From: an uncultured Prevotellaceae bacterium | GTDB lineage: Bacteria > Bacteroidota > Bacteroidia > Bacteroidales > Bacteroidaceae | DNA: 59,664 bases | NCBI GenBank assembly: GCA_947168045.1 | Contig: CAMVKN010000020.1 | Span: 1 to 59,664, forward strand | Reading direction: 5' to 3' | Shown: one piece after another, positions 7,075-15,402 of the stretch | How positions within the stretch are numbered: the first letter of the stretch is position 1 | How the letters are laid out: each line of letters begins with the position of its first letter | Notes under the pieces: generated by a model | The model's input: only the letters and a program-made list of their open reading frames with translations | Database searches by the model: none | Told to the model about the DNA's origin: nothing | Program-made: the position numbers and the translations under genes

Positions 7075-7896
7075 ATGAACAAGTCATTTGACATCAGCCG
7101 CTTCTGCCAGGTGCTGAAGTGGACCATTGCCAGCGAGAAGAAGAGCATCGTCACTGCCTTCATCGCCCTCACCGTGGCCTTCCTGGCCATCCAGCTGTTC
7201 TCCTGCTTCACCATCTTCGACATCAACCGCAGTCTGGGCGAGGCCGTCACCATGGCCGGCATGGGCACCTGTGCCGCCCTCCTGGGCTTCATGGCCGCCT
7301 ACTATGCCAGTGGCATCCTGGGCAATGCCCGCACCAGGGAGCAGCGCACCACGGCGCTGATGCTGCCCGCCTCGAACCTGGAGAAGTTCGTGGCCCGTCT
7401 CGTCTATTGCTGCATCGGCATGCTCGTCGTCCTCTATGTGGCCATACTGGCTGCCACGGGACTGCGCCTGCTGCTGGAGCTGATAGCCGGTCACGATGAC
7501 ATCACCGCCGGTCTCGGCATCCTGTTCGGGTACGTGAGACCCTCGCGCAGTGAGATAGACTATAGCCTGCTCTTCCAAGTTGCCGCCGCCCTGTGGTCAG
7601 CCAGTCTCTTCGTGCTCGGCGGCGTGTTCTTCCGCAAGCATCCCTTCGTGTGGACCAACGTGACGCTGTTCGCCGGCGGCCTGCTGTTTTTCACCCTGTT
7701 GTTCTACGTCACCACGCTCATCGGCGAGGAGAAGGTGGCGTTGTTCCTCCGTCCCATCTTCAAGGACATGACGACAGAGGCCTTCTTCAACTGGGTCAGT
7801 CTCTTCCTCCTTGCCTTCACTGTGTTCAACGTCTGGCTCAGCTACAGGCTCTTCTGTCGCCTGCAGGTGGTACAGCACAAATGGTTCAACCTATGA
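7075..7896 (+). CDS. ABC transporter permease, six-helix membrane protein
   Basis: A 273-residue protein with about six hydrophobic segments, including FIALTVAFLAIQLFSCFTIF near the start, GMGTCAALLGFMAAYYASG, a middle pair around IGMLVVLYVAILAATGLRLL, and three in the C-terminal half. There are no other domains. It follows the ATPase by 58 bases and its stop overlaps the regulator start (ATGA), so the three genes are one unit. It is the expected membrane part of the YtrB-type exporter. Its sequence is too generic to name a substrate. Confidence 0.75.
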   Translation: MNKSFDISRFCQVLKWTIASEKKSIVTAFIALTVAFLAIQLFSCFTIFDINRSLGEAVTMAGMGTCAALLGFMAAYYASGILGNARTREQRTTALMLPASNLEKFVARLVYCCIGMLVVLYVAILAATGLRLLLELIAGHDDITAGLGILFGYVRPSRSEIDYSLLFQVAAALWSASLFVLGGVFFRKHPFVWTNVTLFAGGLLFFTLLFYVTTLIGEEKVALFLRPIFKDMTTEAFFNWVSLFLLAFTVFNVWLSYRLFCRLQVVQHKWFNL

Positions 7897-8252
7897 TGTT
7901 TACGAACGAAAAACCCATCTTCCAGCAGATGGCCGACCGATTGTGTGACGAGATCCTGGCACAGACCTATCAGGACGACGAGCGCATCCCGTCGGTGCGT
8001 GAGTATGCCGTCATGCTGGAGGTGAACACCAACACGGCGGTGAAGGCCTACGAGCTGCTCTCGCGCGAGAACATCATCTATAACAAACGCGGACTGGGTT
8101 ACTTCGTCACCCCCGGTGCCCGTCAGCAAATCCTGCAGCAGCGCCGCAAGGTGTTCCTGCAACAGCAGCTGCCTGAGCTCTTCCGCCAGATGAGTCTGCT
8201 GGGTCTGGGCATCGAGGATGTCGTGGGCACCTGGCAGCACTTGAACAGATAA
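7893..8252 (+). CDS. GntR family transcriptional regulator, YtrA subfamily
   Basis: A 119-residue protein made of a GntR winged helix-turn-helix (about 5-75) with the typical PIFQQMADRLCDEILAQTY and RIPSVREYAVMLEVNTNTAV segments, plus a short C-terminal helical part of about 40 residues. YtrA-type regulators have this short tail instead of a large ligand domain. I chose the ATG at 7893, overlapping the permease stop; the longer upstream frame is a shadow. A second ATG follows at once at 7896. Unusually it is the last gene of the operon; it should repress through the palindrome at 6113-6136. Confidence 0.85.
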   Translation: MMFTNEKPIFQQMADRLCDEILAQTYQDDERIPSVREYAVMLEVNTNTAVKAYELLSRENIIYNKRGLGYFVTPGARQQILQQRRKVFLQQQLPELFRQMSLLGLGIEDVVGTWQHLNR

Positions 8253-8261
8253 AGAAAATAT

Positions 8262-8321
8262 CTAATCTCTCCCCTCTTACCTCTTACCTCTTACCTCCCA
8301 CCTCTCACCCCTCACCTCTCC
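8262..8321. repeat. Heptamer array (CTCTTAC/CTCTCAC)
   Basis: About seven units of period 7 (CTCTTAC three times, then CTCCCAC, CTCTCAC, CCCTCAC, CTCTCC) fill the gap between the gntR gene and the pump ATPase and end at its GTG start. It belongs to the dispersed heptamer family of this window. The array leaves no obvious purine-rich ribosome-binding site for the next gene. Confidence 0.75.
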
Positions 8322-8984
8322 GTGATACACTTAGAAAACATCAACAAGACCTACCAGGGTGCGCAGCCGCTGCACGTGCTGAAGGGCATCAACCTCGACA
8401 TCGAGGCCGGCGAGTTCGTCAGCATCATGGGAGCCTCAGGGTCGGGCAAGTCGACGCTGCTGAACATCCTCGGCATCCTCGACAACTACGACACGGGCCG
8501 CTATGAGCTGGACGGCGTGCACATCTGGAACCTCTCGGAGCGCAAGGCCGCCGAGTACCGCAACAAGCTGATTGGCTTCATCTTCCAGAGCTTCAACCTC
8601 ATCAGTTTCAAGACTGCCGTGGAGAACGTCGAGCTGCCCTTGTTCTACCAGGGTGTCAGCCGTCGCAAGCGTCATGCCATGGCGCTGGAGTACCTGGAGC
8701 GCTTAGGACTGCTGGAGTGGGCCGGTCACTATCCCAACGAGCTCAGCGGTGGTCAGCGGCAGCGCGTGGCCATCGCGCGTGCCCTCATCACCCGGCCCAG
8801 CATCATCCTCGCCGACGAGCCTACCGGCGCGCTCGACTCAAAGACCAGCATCGAGGTGATGCAGCTGCTGAAGGACCTCAACGCCCAGGAGCACATCACC
8901 CAGATCATCGTCACCCACGACCCCACGGTGGCCAGTCAGACGAACCGTATCATCAGAATCAAGGACGGCGTCATCTCGGATTAG
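8322..8984 (+). CDS. MacB/LolD-type ABC ATPase of a tripartite efflux pump
   Basis: A 220-residue ATPase with Walker A GASGSGKST (37-45), signature LSGGQRQRVAIARAL, Walker B IILADEPTGALD and switch IIVTHD. The pattern FIFQSFNLI is typical of the MacB/LolD group. The start is GTG at 8322, directly after a heptamer array; no ATG is better placed. It would drive the two MacB-type permeases downstream, which carry no ATPase domain of their own. With the adaptor and TolC genes it forms a full mechanotransmission pump for drugs, peptides or lipids. Confidence 0.85.
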   Translation: MIHLENINKTYQGAQPLHVLKGINLDIEAGEFVSIMGASGSGKSTLLNILGILDNYDTGRYELDGVHIWNLSERKAAEYRNKLIGFIFQSFNLISFKTAVENVELPLFYQGVSRRKRHAMALEYLERLGLLEWAGHYPNELSGGQRQRVAIARALITRPSIILADEPTGALDSKTSIEVMQLLKDLNAQEHITQIIVTHDPTVASQTNRIIRIKDGVISD

Positions 8985-9051
8985 CGTCATAACGTCATTA
9001 CTTAATAACGTAATAACGTAATAACGAAATAACGTTATAACGAAGAAAAAA
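8985..9051. repeat. Octamer array (TAATAACG)
   Basis: Period-8 repeats (TAATAACG twice, then AAATAACG and TTATAACG) fill most of the gap between the ATPase and the first permease. They differ in unit and length from the heptamers elsewhere but occupy the same kind of site. Confidence 0.65.
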
Positions 9052-10395
9052 ATGGAAATACTGAACGAGATATGGCAGACGGCGCGGCGCAACAAGCTGC
9101 GCACCACGCTGACGGGCTTCGCCGTGGCATGGGGCATCTTCATGCTCATCGTCCTCCTGGGAGCAGGCAACGGACTCATCAACGCCACCATGCAGCAGAA
9201 CAACCGTTTCCTCAGCTCGTCGATGGTGGTCTTCGGTGGCGAGACCTCCATGCCCTACCAGGGACTGAAGGAGGGACGCAGCATCCGTCTGCAGCAGCGT
9301 GACATCAAGACCACCGCCGACGAGTTCACCGACCATGTCGACGAGGTGGGGGCACAATATCGAACCGCCGCCACCATCAGCCTCGGCCAGCAGTACATCA
9401 ACACGCAGGTATGCGGCGTCTATCCCAACCACACCAAGATTGACAAGGTGGAGATGTTCCGGGGCCGTTTCATCAACGACCTCGACATCCGGCAGAAGCG
9501 CAAGGTGCTGGTCATCAGTAACAAGCAGGCCAAAGAATTAGGCATAGACCCTACCCTTGGGGCCCCCTCCGGTGGGGGTACTTTCGGCGGCATCGCCAAC
9601 CCCCCTGGTGGGGGTACTTTCAGCGGCATCGTCACCCCCCCCGGGGGGGGCTGGGGGGGCTGTTATGTCAAGATGGGCAGCTTCGCCTTCCAGGTGGTGG
9701 GCATCTACAAGGAGAACGAGAACGGGCGTGCTGACGCCTTCTCGAGCTACACCGCCATCAAGAGCATCTACGGCGCCAGCACCGACGATGCCGGACGCAT
9801 AGAGTTCACCTTCCACGGGCTGCCCACGGAGGCGGCCAACGAGGCTTTCGAGAAGGACTACCGCCAGCGTCTGAACGCCAGTCACCAGGCTCACCCCGAC
9901 GACGAGAGCGCCCTCTGGCTGTGGAACCGCTACACGCAGAGCTTAGAGATGGAGACGGGCATCGGCATCATCCGCACCGCCCTGTGGGTCATCGGTCTGC
10001 TGACGCTGCTGAGTGGCATCGTCGGCGTCAGCAACATCATGCTCATCACCGTCAGGGAGCGTACCCATGAGTTCGGCATACGCAAGGCCATCGGCGCCAA
10101 GCCGTGGAGCATCCTCAAGCTCATCATCGTCGAGAGCGTCATCATCACCACCTTCTTCGGCTATATCGGCATGGTGCTGGGCGTGGCCGCCAACGAGTGG
10201 ATGGATGCCACCATCGGTCACACGAAGGTCGATGCGGGACTTTTCAAGGCCACGATGTTCGTCAACCCCACCGTGGGCATCGACGTCTGCATCGAGGCCA
10301 CCCTGGTGATGATTATTGCCGGCACCATCGCCGGACTGATACCCGCCATGAAGGCCAGTCGCATCAGGCCCATTGTGGCCCTGCAGGCAGCCTAA
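9052..10395 (+). CDS. MacB-type permease 1 (FtsX-like) with in-frame palindrome insert
   Basis: A 447-residue protein with the MacB layout: one N-terminal membrane helix (about 18-40, FAVAWGIFMLIVLLGAGNG), a large periplasmic domain, and three C-terminal helices that include the FtsX signature GVSNIMLITVRERTHEFGIR followed by KAIGAK. The periplasmic domain carries a low-complexity stretch encoded at about 9553-9660, with repeated PPGGGTF and GGGTFGGI units, which looks like a GC-rich repeat inserted in frame. A paralogue follows 3 bases downstream, so the transporter is probably a heterodimer powered by the ATPase at 8322. Confidence 0.85.
   Translation: MEILNEIWQTARRNKLRTTLTGFAVAWGIFMLIVLLGAGNGLINATMQQNNRFLSSSMVVFGGETSMPYQGLKEGRSIRLQQRDIKTTADEFTDHVDEVGAQYRTAATISLGQQYINTQVCGVYPNHTKIDKVEMFRGRFINDLDIRQKRKVLVISNKQAKELGIDPTLGAPSGGGTFGGIANPPGGGTFSGIVTPPGGGWGGCYVKMGSFAFQVVGIYKENENGRADAFSSYTAIKSIYGASTDDAGRIEFTFHGLPTEAANEAFEKDYRQRLNASHQAHPDDESALWLWNRYTQSLEMETGIGIIRTALWVIGLLTLLSGIVGVSNIMLITVRERTHEFGIRKAIGAKPWSILKLIIVESVIITTFFGYIGMVLGVAANEWMDATIGHTKVDAGLFKATMFVNPTVGIDVCIEATLVMIIAGTIAGLIPAMKASRIRPIVALQAA
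9553..9660. repeat. G/C-rich repeat inserted in frame in a macB-type permease gene
   Basis: Two near-copies of a block containing GGTGGGGGTACTTTC (about 9572-9586 and 9604-9618) followed by a C7G8-type palindrome. It adds about 35 residues (Pro/Gly-rich) to the periplasmic domain. The paralogue at 10399 has no such block. Confidence 0.65.
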
Positions 10396-10398
10396 GAC

Positions 10399-11676
10399 AT
10401 GAAAACCAAGAAACCAAAGAGAAAGATGATACGCATCGACCTTGACAGCTACCGCGAAGTGCTTGACACCCTGACCCGCAACAAGGTCAGGAGTCTGCTC
10501 ACGGGCTTCGGCATCTTCTGGGGGGTCTTCATGCTCGTGGTACTCATCGGCGGCGGCAACGGACTGAAAGAGCTGCTGAACAAGAACTTCGAGGGCTTCG
10601 CCACCAACTCGGCCATGGTCTGGGCACAGCCTACGACGAAGGCCTACAAGGGCTTCAGGAAAGGACGCCAGTGGGAGATGGACTATAACGACGTGAAACG
10701 GTTGAAGCAGGGCATCCCCGAGCTCGACGTCGTCAGTCCCGTCCTCTTCAGCAACGGGGGCACCGCCTATCTCGGCGACCGCAAGAGCAGCGTGGGCATC
10801 AATGGCGTGCAGCCCGACTACCAGCTGGTGAACGAGCCGAAGCTCTACTACGGGCGCTACCTGAACGACATGGACCTGCTGCACCGGCGTAAGGTGTGTG
10901 TCATCGGCAAGAAGACCTACCAGGACCTCTTCCCCGGTGGGGGCGACCCCTGCGGACAGTACATCCGCGTCGACTCCGTCTACTATCAGGTGGTGGGCGT
11001 CGACTATAACGTCTCTGGCGCCATGTCCTTTGGCAGCGAGGCCGGAACGACCCTGCTGCTGCCCATCACGCTGATGCAGCAGACCTACAACATGGGCAAC
11101 GACGTGCACATGATTGCCGTCACGGGCCGCAAGGGCGCCGTCATGTCTGCCCTGGCACCCCGCATCCGCGAGACCGTCGCCCGTGCACACAGCGTGGACC
11201 CCACCGACGAGCAGGGCGTCATGGTGTTCAACACCGAGGTGCTCTTCCAGATGCTCGACAACCTGTTCAGTGGCGTCAACTTCCTCATCTGGCTCGTAGG
11301 CCTCGGTACGCTCTTGGCCGGTGCCATCGGCGTCAGCAACATCATGATGGTCACCGTGCGTGAGCGAACCACCGAGATAGGCATACGCCGTGCCATCGGC
11401 GCCACACCCTCTAACATCCTCTCACAGATCATCAGCGAGAGCATCGTCCTCACCCTTGTGGCCGGCATGAGCGGCATCCTCTTTGCCGTCGCCATCCTGC
11501 AGATGCTGGAGATGGGCAACACGGAGGACGGCATCGTCGGTGCACACTTCCAGGTGGACTTCTGGACCGCCATCCTCGCTGCCCTGGTCATCAGTCTCAT
11601 GGGTGTCCTGGCCGGACTGGCCCCGGCGGCCCGTGCCATGTCCATCAAACCCGTCGATGCCATGAGGGATGAATAG
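10399..11676 (+). CDS. MacB-type permease 2 (FtsX-like)
   Basis: A 425-residue paralogue of the preceding gene: N-terminal helix FGIFWGVFMLVVLIGGGNG (about 35-53), a periplasmic core, then three helices with GVSNIMMVTVRERTTEIGIR and RAIGAT. It starts 3 bases after the first permease. Having two separate FtsX-like subunits with a free ATPase is common in Bacteroidota efflux operons. It has a clean periplasmic domain without repeat insertion. The stop lies just inside the start of a nonamer array. Confidence 0.85.
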   Translation: MKTKKPKRKMIRIDLDSYREVLDTLTRNKVRSLLTGFGIFWGVFMLVVLIGGGNGLKELLNKNFEGFATNSAMVWAQPTTKAYKGFRKGRQWEMDYNDVKRLKQGIPELDVVSPVLFSNGGTAYLGDRKSSVGINGVQPDYQLVNEPKLYYGRYLNDMDLLHRRKVCVIGKKTYQDLFPGGGDPCGQYIRVDSVYYQVVGVDYNVSGAMSFGSEAGTTLLLPITLMQQTYNMGNDVHMIAVTGRKGAVMSALAPRIRETVARAHSVDPTDEQGVMVFNTEVLFQMLDNLFSGVNFLIWLVGLGTLLAGAIGVSNIMMVTVRERTTEIGIRRAIGATPSNILSQIISESIVLTLVAGMSGILFAVAILQMLEMGNTEDGIVGAHFQVDFWTAILAALVISLMGVLAGLAPAARAMSIKPVDAMRDE

Positions 11677-11772
11677 TGTCCCCCCCAGAAACCCCAGTCC
11701 TCCCAGAATCCCCAGTCCTCCCAGAATCCCCAGAACTCCCAGAACTCCCAGTAGCCCCAGAACTCCCAGAAA
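11676..11772. repeat. Nonamer array (CCCAGAACT family)
   Basis: About ten units of period 9 (CCCAGAACT, CCCAGAATC, CCCAGTCCT variants) lie between permease 2 and the adaptor gene. The frame through the array is open and Pro-rich, but the adaptor's real start with a signal-anchor is at 11786. The same nonamer in reverse orientation occurs at 28640-28690 and as coding sequence at 18866-18995. Confidence 0.75.
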
Positions 11773-11785
11773 AAAAACAAATAAC

Positions 11786-12919
11786 ATGAAAAAGTACATC
11801 AAACTATTCCTCGCCGCCCTCGTCGCCCTCGTCTTCATTGGCACCTTCGTGTTCCTGTGGAAGAAGAGCCAGCCGCAGGAGGTGCGTTACCAGGAACTGA
11901 CACCTACCGAGCAGGACATCCGTCGAACCACCATCATCACCGGCAAGATTGAGCCGCGCAATGAGGTAAACGTCAAACCGCAGATCAGTGGCATCATCAG
12001 TGAGCTGATGAAGGAGCCCGGACAGTATGTGCAGCAGGGCGAGGTCATCGCCAAGGTGAAGGTCATCCCCGACATGGGGGCACTGAGTGCCGCCGAGAGT
12101 CGTGTGCGACTGGCTGACATCAACCTGCGACAGGCGGAGACTGACTATGAGCGCACGCTGTCGCTCCACGCCCAGCAGCTCGTCAGCGACGAGGAGCACG
12201 AGAAGGCGCACCAGCTGCTGCGCCAGGCACAGGAGGAGAAGGCGGCTGCCGCCGATGCCCTCCAGGTGGTGCGCGAGGGCGTGTCACGCTCGAATGCCTC
12301 GGCCTCCAGCACCCTCATACGCAGCACCATCAGCGGCGTCATCCTCGACATACCGGTGAAGGTGGGCAACAGCGTCATCAACTCGAACACGTTTAACGAC
12401 GGCACGACCATCGCCACCGTGGCCAACATGAACGACCTGATTTTCCGCGGAAACATCGACGAAACGGAGGTGGGACAGCTCGTCGTCGGCGTGCCCATGA
12501 GCATCACCATCGGTGCCCTGCAGGACCTCACCCTCGACGCCACCTTGGAGTATATCTCACCCAAGGCCACCGAGGCGGGCGGCGCCAACCAGTTTGAAAT
12601 CAAGGCTGCCGTCAACCTGTTCAGCCAGACTGCCGACAGACCCACGCTCCGTGCCGGCTATAGTGCCAACGCCGAGATTGTGCTGGCACAGGCCGACCAC
12701 GTCATGGCGGTGCCCGAGAGTGCCATCGAGTTCAGTGGCGACAGCACCTTCGTCTATGTCGCCAGTGGCACCGACGGTGACAAGCCCCGCTATGAGCGGC
12801 GTCCCGTCGTCATCGGACTGAGCGATGGCGTCAACATCGAGATCAAGAGCGGCATCACCCTCAAGGACAAGCTGCGTGGTCCGCAAATCATCACCGAAGA
12901 AGAAACCGACAATGAATAA
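11786..12919 (+). CDS. MacA-type periplasmic adaptor (membrane fusion protein)
   Basis: A 377-residue protein. An N-terminal membrane anchor (about 4-24, IKLFLAALVALVFIGTFVFL) is followed by a biotinyl-lipoyl-like domain with VNVKPQISGIISELMKEPGQ and then YVQQGEVIAKV, a long helical hairpin (SAAESRVRLADINLRQAETD and following), a second lipoyl half (STLIRSTISGVILDIPVKVG) and beta-barrel domains. It would join the MacB-type permeases to the TolC-like channel. I start at ATG 11786 because an earlier in-frame start would place a Pro/Arg-rich repeat peptide before the anchor. It overlaps the tolC start by 8 bases. Confidence 0.85.
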   Translation: MKKYIKLFLAALVALVFIGTFVFLWKKSQPQEVRYQELTPTEQDIRRTTIITGKIEPRNEVNVKPQISGIISELMKEPGQYVQQGEVIAKVKVIPDMGALSAAESRVRLADINLRQAETDYERTLSLHAQQLVSDEEHEKAHQLLRQAQEEKAAAADALQVVREGVSRSNASASSTLIRSTISGVILDIPVKVGNSVINSNTFNDGTTIATVANMNDLIFRGNIDETEVGQLVVGVPMSITIGALQDLTLDATLEYISPKATEAGGANQFEIKAAVNLFSQTADRPTLRAGYSANAEIVLAQADHVMAVPESAIEFSGDSTFVYVASGTDGDKPRYERRPVVIGLSDGVNIEIKSGITLKDKLRGPQIITEEETDNE

Positions 12920-14462
12920 AACCATGAAAAGCCTCACCCGATGCTGCACCACCGCCGCAGCCTCCCTGACCGCCGCCCTCCTCGCTCTCCCCGCCGCTGC
13001 CCAAGAGCCATGGACGCTGGAGCGCTGCATTGACTACGCTGTCGCCCATAACATCACCGTCGAGCAGTACCGCCTCCGTACCGAGGCCCAGGCCATCCAG
13101 CTGCAGAATGCCAAGTACAGTCGGCTGCCCGACCTCAATGCCTCCGCCGGTGAGAACTTCTCCTTCGGTCGCGGCCTGACCGCCGATAACACCTATACGA
13201 ACACGAACACCAGCAGCACCAACTTCAGCGTAGGCACCAGCATCCCCATCTTCACCGGCTTCCAGATTCCCAATCAGATTGCGCTGAACAAGCTGAACCT
13301 CGAGGCTGCCACCCAAGACCTGGAGAAGGCGAAGAACGACATCCGTACGCAGGTGGCACAGGAGTATGTGCAGGTGCTCTACAACATGGAGATTCTCGAC
13401 GTCGCCCGTCGCCAGGTCAGCATCGACAGCGCCCAGGTCGCCCGTCTGCAGGCCCTCCTCGACGTCGGTCGCAGCAGTCGTGCCGAGCTGTCGCAGCAGC
13501 AGGCCACCCTCGCACAGAGCCGCCTCACCGTCACCCAGGCTGACAACAACCTCCGTCTCGCCCTCCTCTCCCTCACGCAGCTACTGGAGCTTGACAGCCC
13601 GGAAGGCTTCTCTGTGCTTCGCCCTGATATAGAGTGTAGAGTGGATAGTGGTGATAGTGTAGAGTGTAGAGTGGATAGTTTAGAGTGTAGAGTGGATAGT
13701 TTAGAGTTTGCTACCGCCATACCTTCACCCAACGGGACGGCGGCAGCAAACTCTACACTCTACACTCTACACTCTACACTTGACACTGCGGCAGCAAACT
13801 CTACACTCTACACTCTAAACTCTACACTTGACCCCGCGGCAGCAAACTCTACACTCTACACTCTAAACTCTACACTAGAATCCGCTCTTGCCACGAAGCC
13901 TGAGGTCCAGGCCGCCCAGTTGCGCCTGAAGGCCGCCGACCACAGTATCAAGATTGCTCAGGCCGGTCTCTATCCCACGCTCAGCTTCTCAGCTGGCCTC
14001 GGCACCAACTACTATACTACCAGCGGCTTCAAGGCCGACGGCTTTGGTACCCAGCTGAAGAACAACTTCAGCCAGTACCTGGGCTTCAGTCTCAGCATAC
14101 CTATCTTCAACCGCTTCCAGACCCGCAACAGCATCCGCTCGGCCAGGCTGGAGAAAGTCAACCAGCAGCTCGCCCTTGACCAGACAAAGAAGACCCTCTA
14201 TAAGGAGATACAGACCGCCTGGTACAACACCCTCGCCGCTCAGCAGAAGCTCACGGCCAGCGACGAGGCCCGCCGTGCCAGTCAGGATGCCTTCACGCTG
14301 GTCCAGGCGAAGTATGAGGCGGGCAAGGCCACCATCACTGAGTTTAACGAGGCCAAGGCGGGCTACCTCAAGAGTGAGAGCGACTGCACGCAGGCCCGCT
14401 ATGAGTACCTCTACCAGAAGGCCCTCATGCTGTTCTACCGCGGCGAGCCGCTACGCTTGTGA
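12912..14462 (+). CDS. TolC-like outer-membrane channel with repeat-coded insert
   Basis: A 516-residue outer-membrane efflux protein with a signal peptide (CCTTAAASLTAALLALPAAA then AQ) and two OEP repeats, each with long helices and strands (for example PDLNASAGENFSFGRGLT and PTLSFSAGLGTNYYTT). Between them, about residues 238-323 are encoded by heptamer arrays and a core at 13630-13878, reading as repeats of ECRVDSL and NSTLYTL. Homologues are nearer 430-440 residues, so the extra length matches the insert. The repeats lie at the junction of the two halves, probably in an exposed loop. The gene ends overlapping the convergent methyltransferase gene by 12 bases. Confidence 0.85.
   Translation: MNKTMKSLTRCCTTAAASLTAALLALPAAAQEPWTLERCIDYAVAHNITVEQYRLRTEAQAIQLQNAKYSRLPDLNASAGENFSFGRGLTADNTYTNTNTSSTNFSVGTSIPIFTGFQIPNQIALNKLNLEAATQDLEKAKNDIRTQVAQEYVQVLYNMEILDVARRQVSIDSAQVARLQALLDVGRSSRAELSQQQATLAQSRLTVTQADNNLRLALLSLTQLLELDSPEGFSVLRPDIECRVDSGDSVECRVDSLECRVDSLEFATAIPSPNGTAAANSTLYTLHSTLDTAAANSTLYTLNSTLDPAAANSTLYTLNSTLESALATKPEVQAAQLRLKAADHSIKIAQAGLYPTLSFSAGLGTNYYTTSGFKADGFGTQLKNNFSQYLGFSLSIPIFNRFQTRNSIRSARLEKVNQQLALDQTKKTLYKEIQTAWYNTLAAQQKLTASDEARRASQDAFTLVQAKYEAGKATITEFNEAKAGYLKSESDCTQARYEYLYQKALMLFYRGEPLRL
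13630..13878. repeat. Heptamer array - core - inverted heptamer arrays inside tolC
   Basis: TAGAGTG-type heptamers (13630-13704) are followed by a core with GTTTGCTACCGCC (13706-13718) and its near-complement GGCGGCAGCAAAC (13739-13751), then three blocks of the inverted heptamer ACACTCT separated by GCGGCAGCAAACTC-like copies. The reading frame is kept throughout. The same core occurs in the helicase gene at 43379-43424. Confidence 0.8.
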
Positions 14463-15245
14463 GGCCGTCAGTAGATAGAAGGCCGACGTGGTATACACGT
14501 TCCTGACGTAGGGCAGTGAGGCAAAGGGCCGCCACAGTCTGCGGGGCCGCAGGCCGAACTTCTGCTTGTAGTGGGGGTTGATGAGCCACAGTGTGCGCTG
14601 CTTCACCACAAAGCCACTGGCAAGGGCCAGGCGCTGGAAGCTCTCAATGGTCATCCGTGACGTCCTGATGTCCATCAGCTCGGACACCATCGCCGCCGAT
14701 GACCCGCTCATGCGCAGCAGCCACCGATAGACGGGACGCGGCAGCAGGTGGATGAATGGCAGCTTCGATGCCATCCCCACACTGATCTGCTGGTGTCCGC
14801 CGAAGGGATTCTGCCAGGCAGGGAACCCTACGAACAGGACTCCTGAAGGCCGGAGGAACTGGCGGATATGCTTCAGGAAGGCGTGCTTCTGTGCGGGCAT
14901 GATGTGCTCGATGACGTCATGCAGCAGGATGATGTCGAAACACCCGCTGTCATCTGCCGGTGCCTCCATCTGCAGGAAGTCCTGACAGACAAACGTCGCT
15001 CTCAGGCCTGCCTGTGCAAAGAACGTCCGGGCCTGTTCGGTCCGTGTGGCGTCCATCTCTATGCCTGTCACTTCACAGCCGCTCTCGGCGAAGGGCTTCA
15101 GGTTGCCGCCCTCGCCGCACCCTATCTCCAGGATGCGGGCGCCGTGGAAAGAAGTAAAGGGTCGCAGATAGTCCATGTAGTACTCCTGCGAGGTGCCTGC
15201 CTGTTCGTTGAAATACTGCAGGCGCTCAGTGTGTCGTTGTTGCAT
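14451..15245 (-). CDS. Class I SAM-dependent methyltransferase
   Basis: A 264-residue protein with the SAM-binding motif ARILEIGCGEGGNLKPF (about 35-51), an acidic loop GIEMD, and motif FDIILLHDVIEHI, typical of class I (Methyltransf_11/25/31-like) enzymes. The C-terminal part (PVYRWLLRMSGSSAAMV and later) may decide substrate; similar proteins often act on lipids, quinones or glycans, but nothing here fixes that. It is monocistronic, convergent with tolC and divergent from the peptidase gene. Confidence 0.8.
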   Translation of the reverse strand: MQQRHTERLQYFNEQAGTSQEYYMDYLRPFTSFHGARILEIGCGEGGNLKPFAESGCEVTGIEMDATRTEQARTFFAQAGLRATFVCQDFLQMEAPADDSGCFDIILLHDVIEHIMPAQKHAFLKHIRQFLRPSGVLFVGFPAWQNPFGGHQQISVGMASKLPFIHLLPRPVYRWLLRMSGSSAAMVSELMDIRTSRMTIESFQRLALASGFVVKQRTLWLINPHYKQKFGLRPRRLWRPFASLPYVRNVYTTSAFYLLTASQA

Positions 15246-15402
15246 CGTGTCGAATGGTTTTCACACTGATAAGGATGCAGGGAGCGTGCTTTTGACTGCA
15301 TGGCCGCAGGATAGTTTAACAGGGGCGGCCCCCAACCGTTAAATGATGGTAAAAAACGCCCTGCCCGTGCAGTCTTTGCCTGTTTTTGCTTATCTTTATA
15401 TC

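Noticed and set aside
6270..7292. Long minus-strand frames opposite the ABC operon
   Set aside because: They are His/Gln/Gly-rich shadows of GC-rich coding sequence; the plus-strand frames contain full ABC motifs.
9943..11190. 415-codon minus-strand frame opposite the MacB-type permeases
   Set aside because: Shadow frame with atypical His/Asp/Val-rich composition; the plus strand carries FtsX-like motifs.
11669..11785. Extending the adaptor protein upstream through the nonamer array
   Set aside because: It would put a Pro/Arg-rich peptide before the membrane anchor; the ATG at 11786 gives a normal start.
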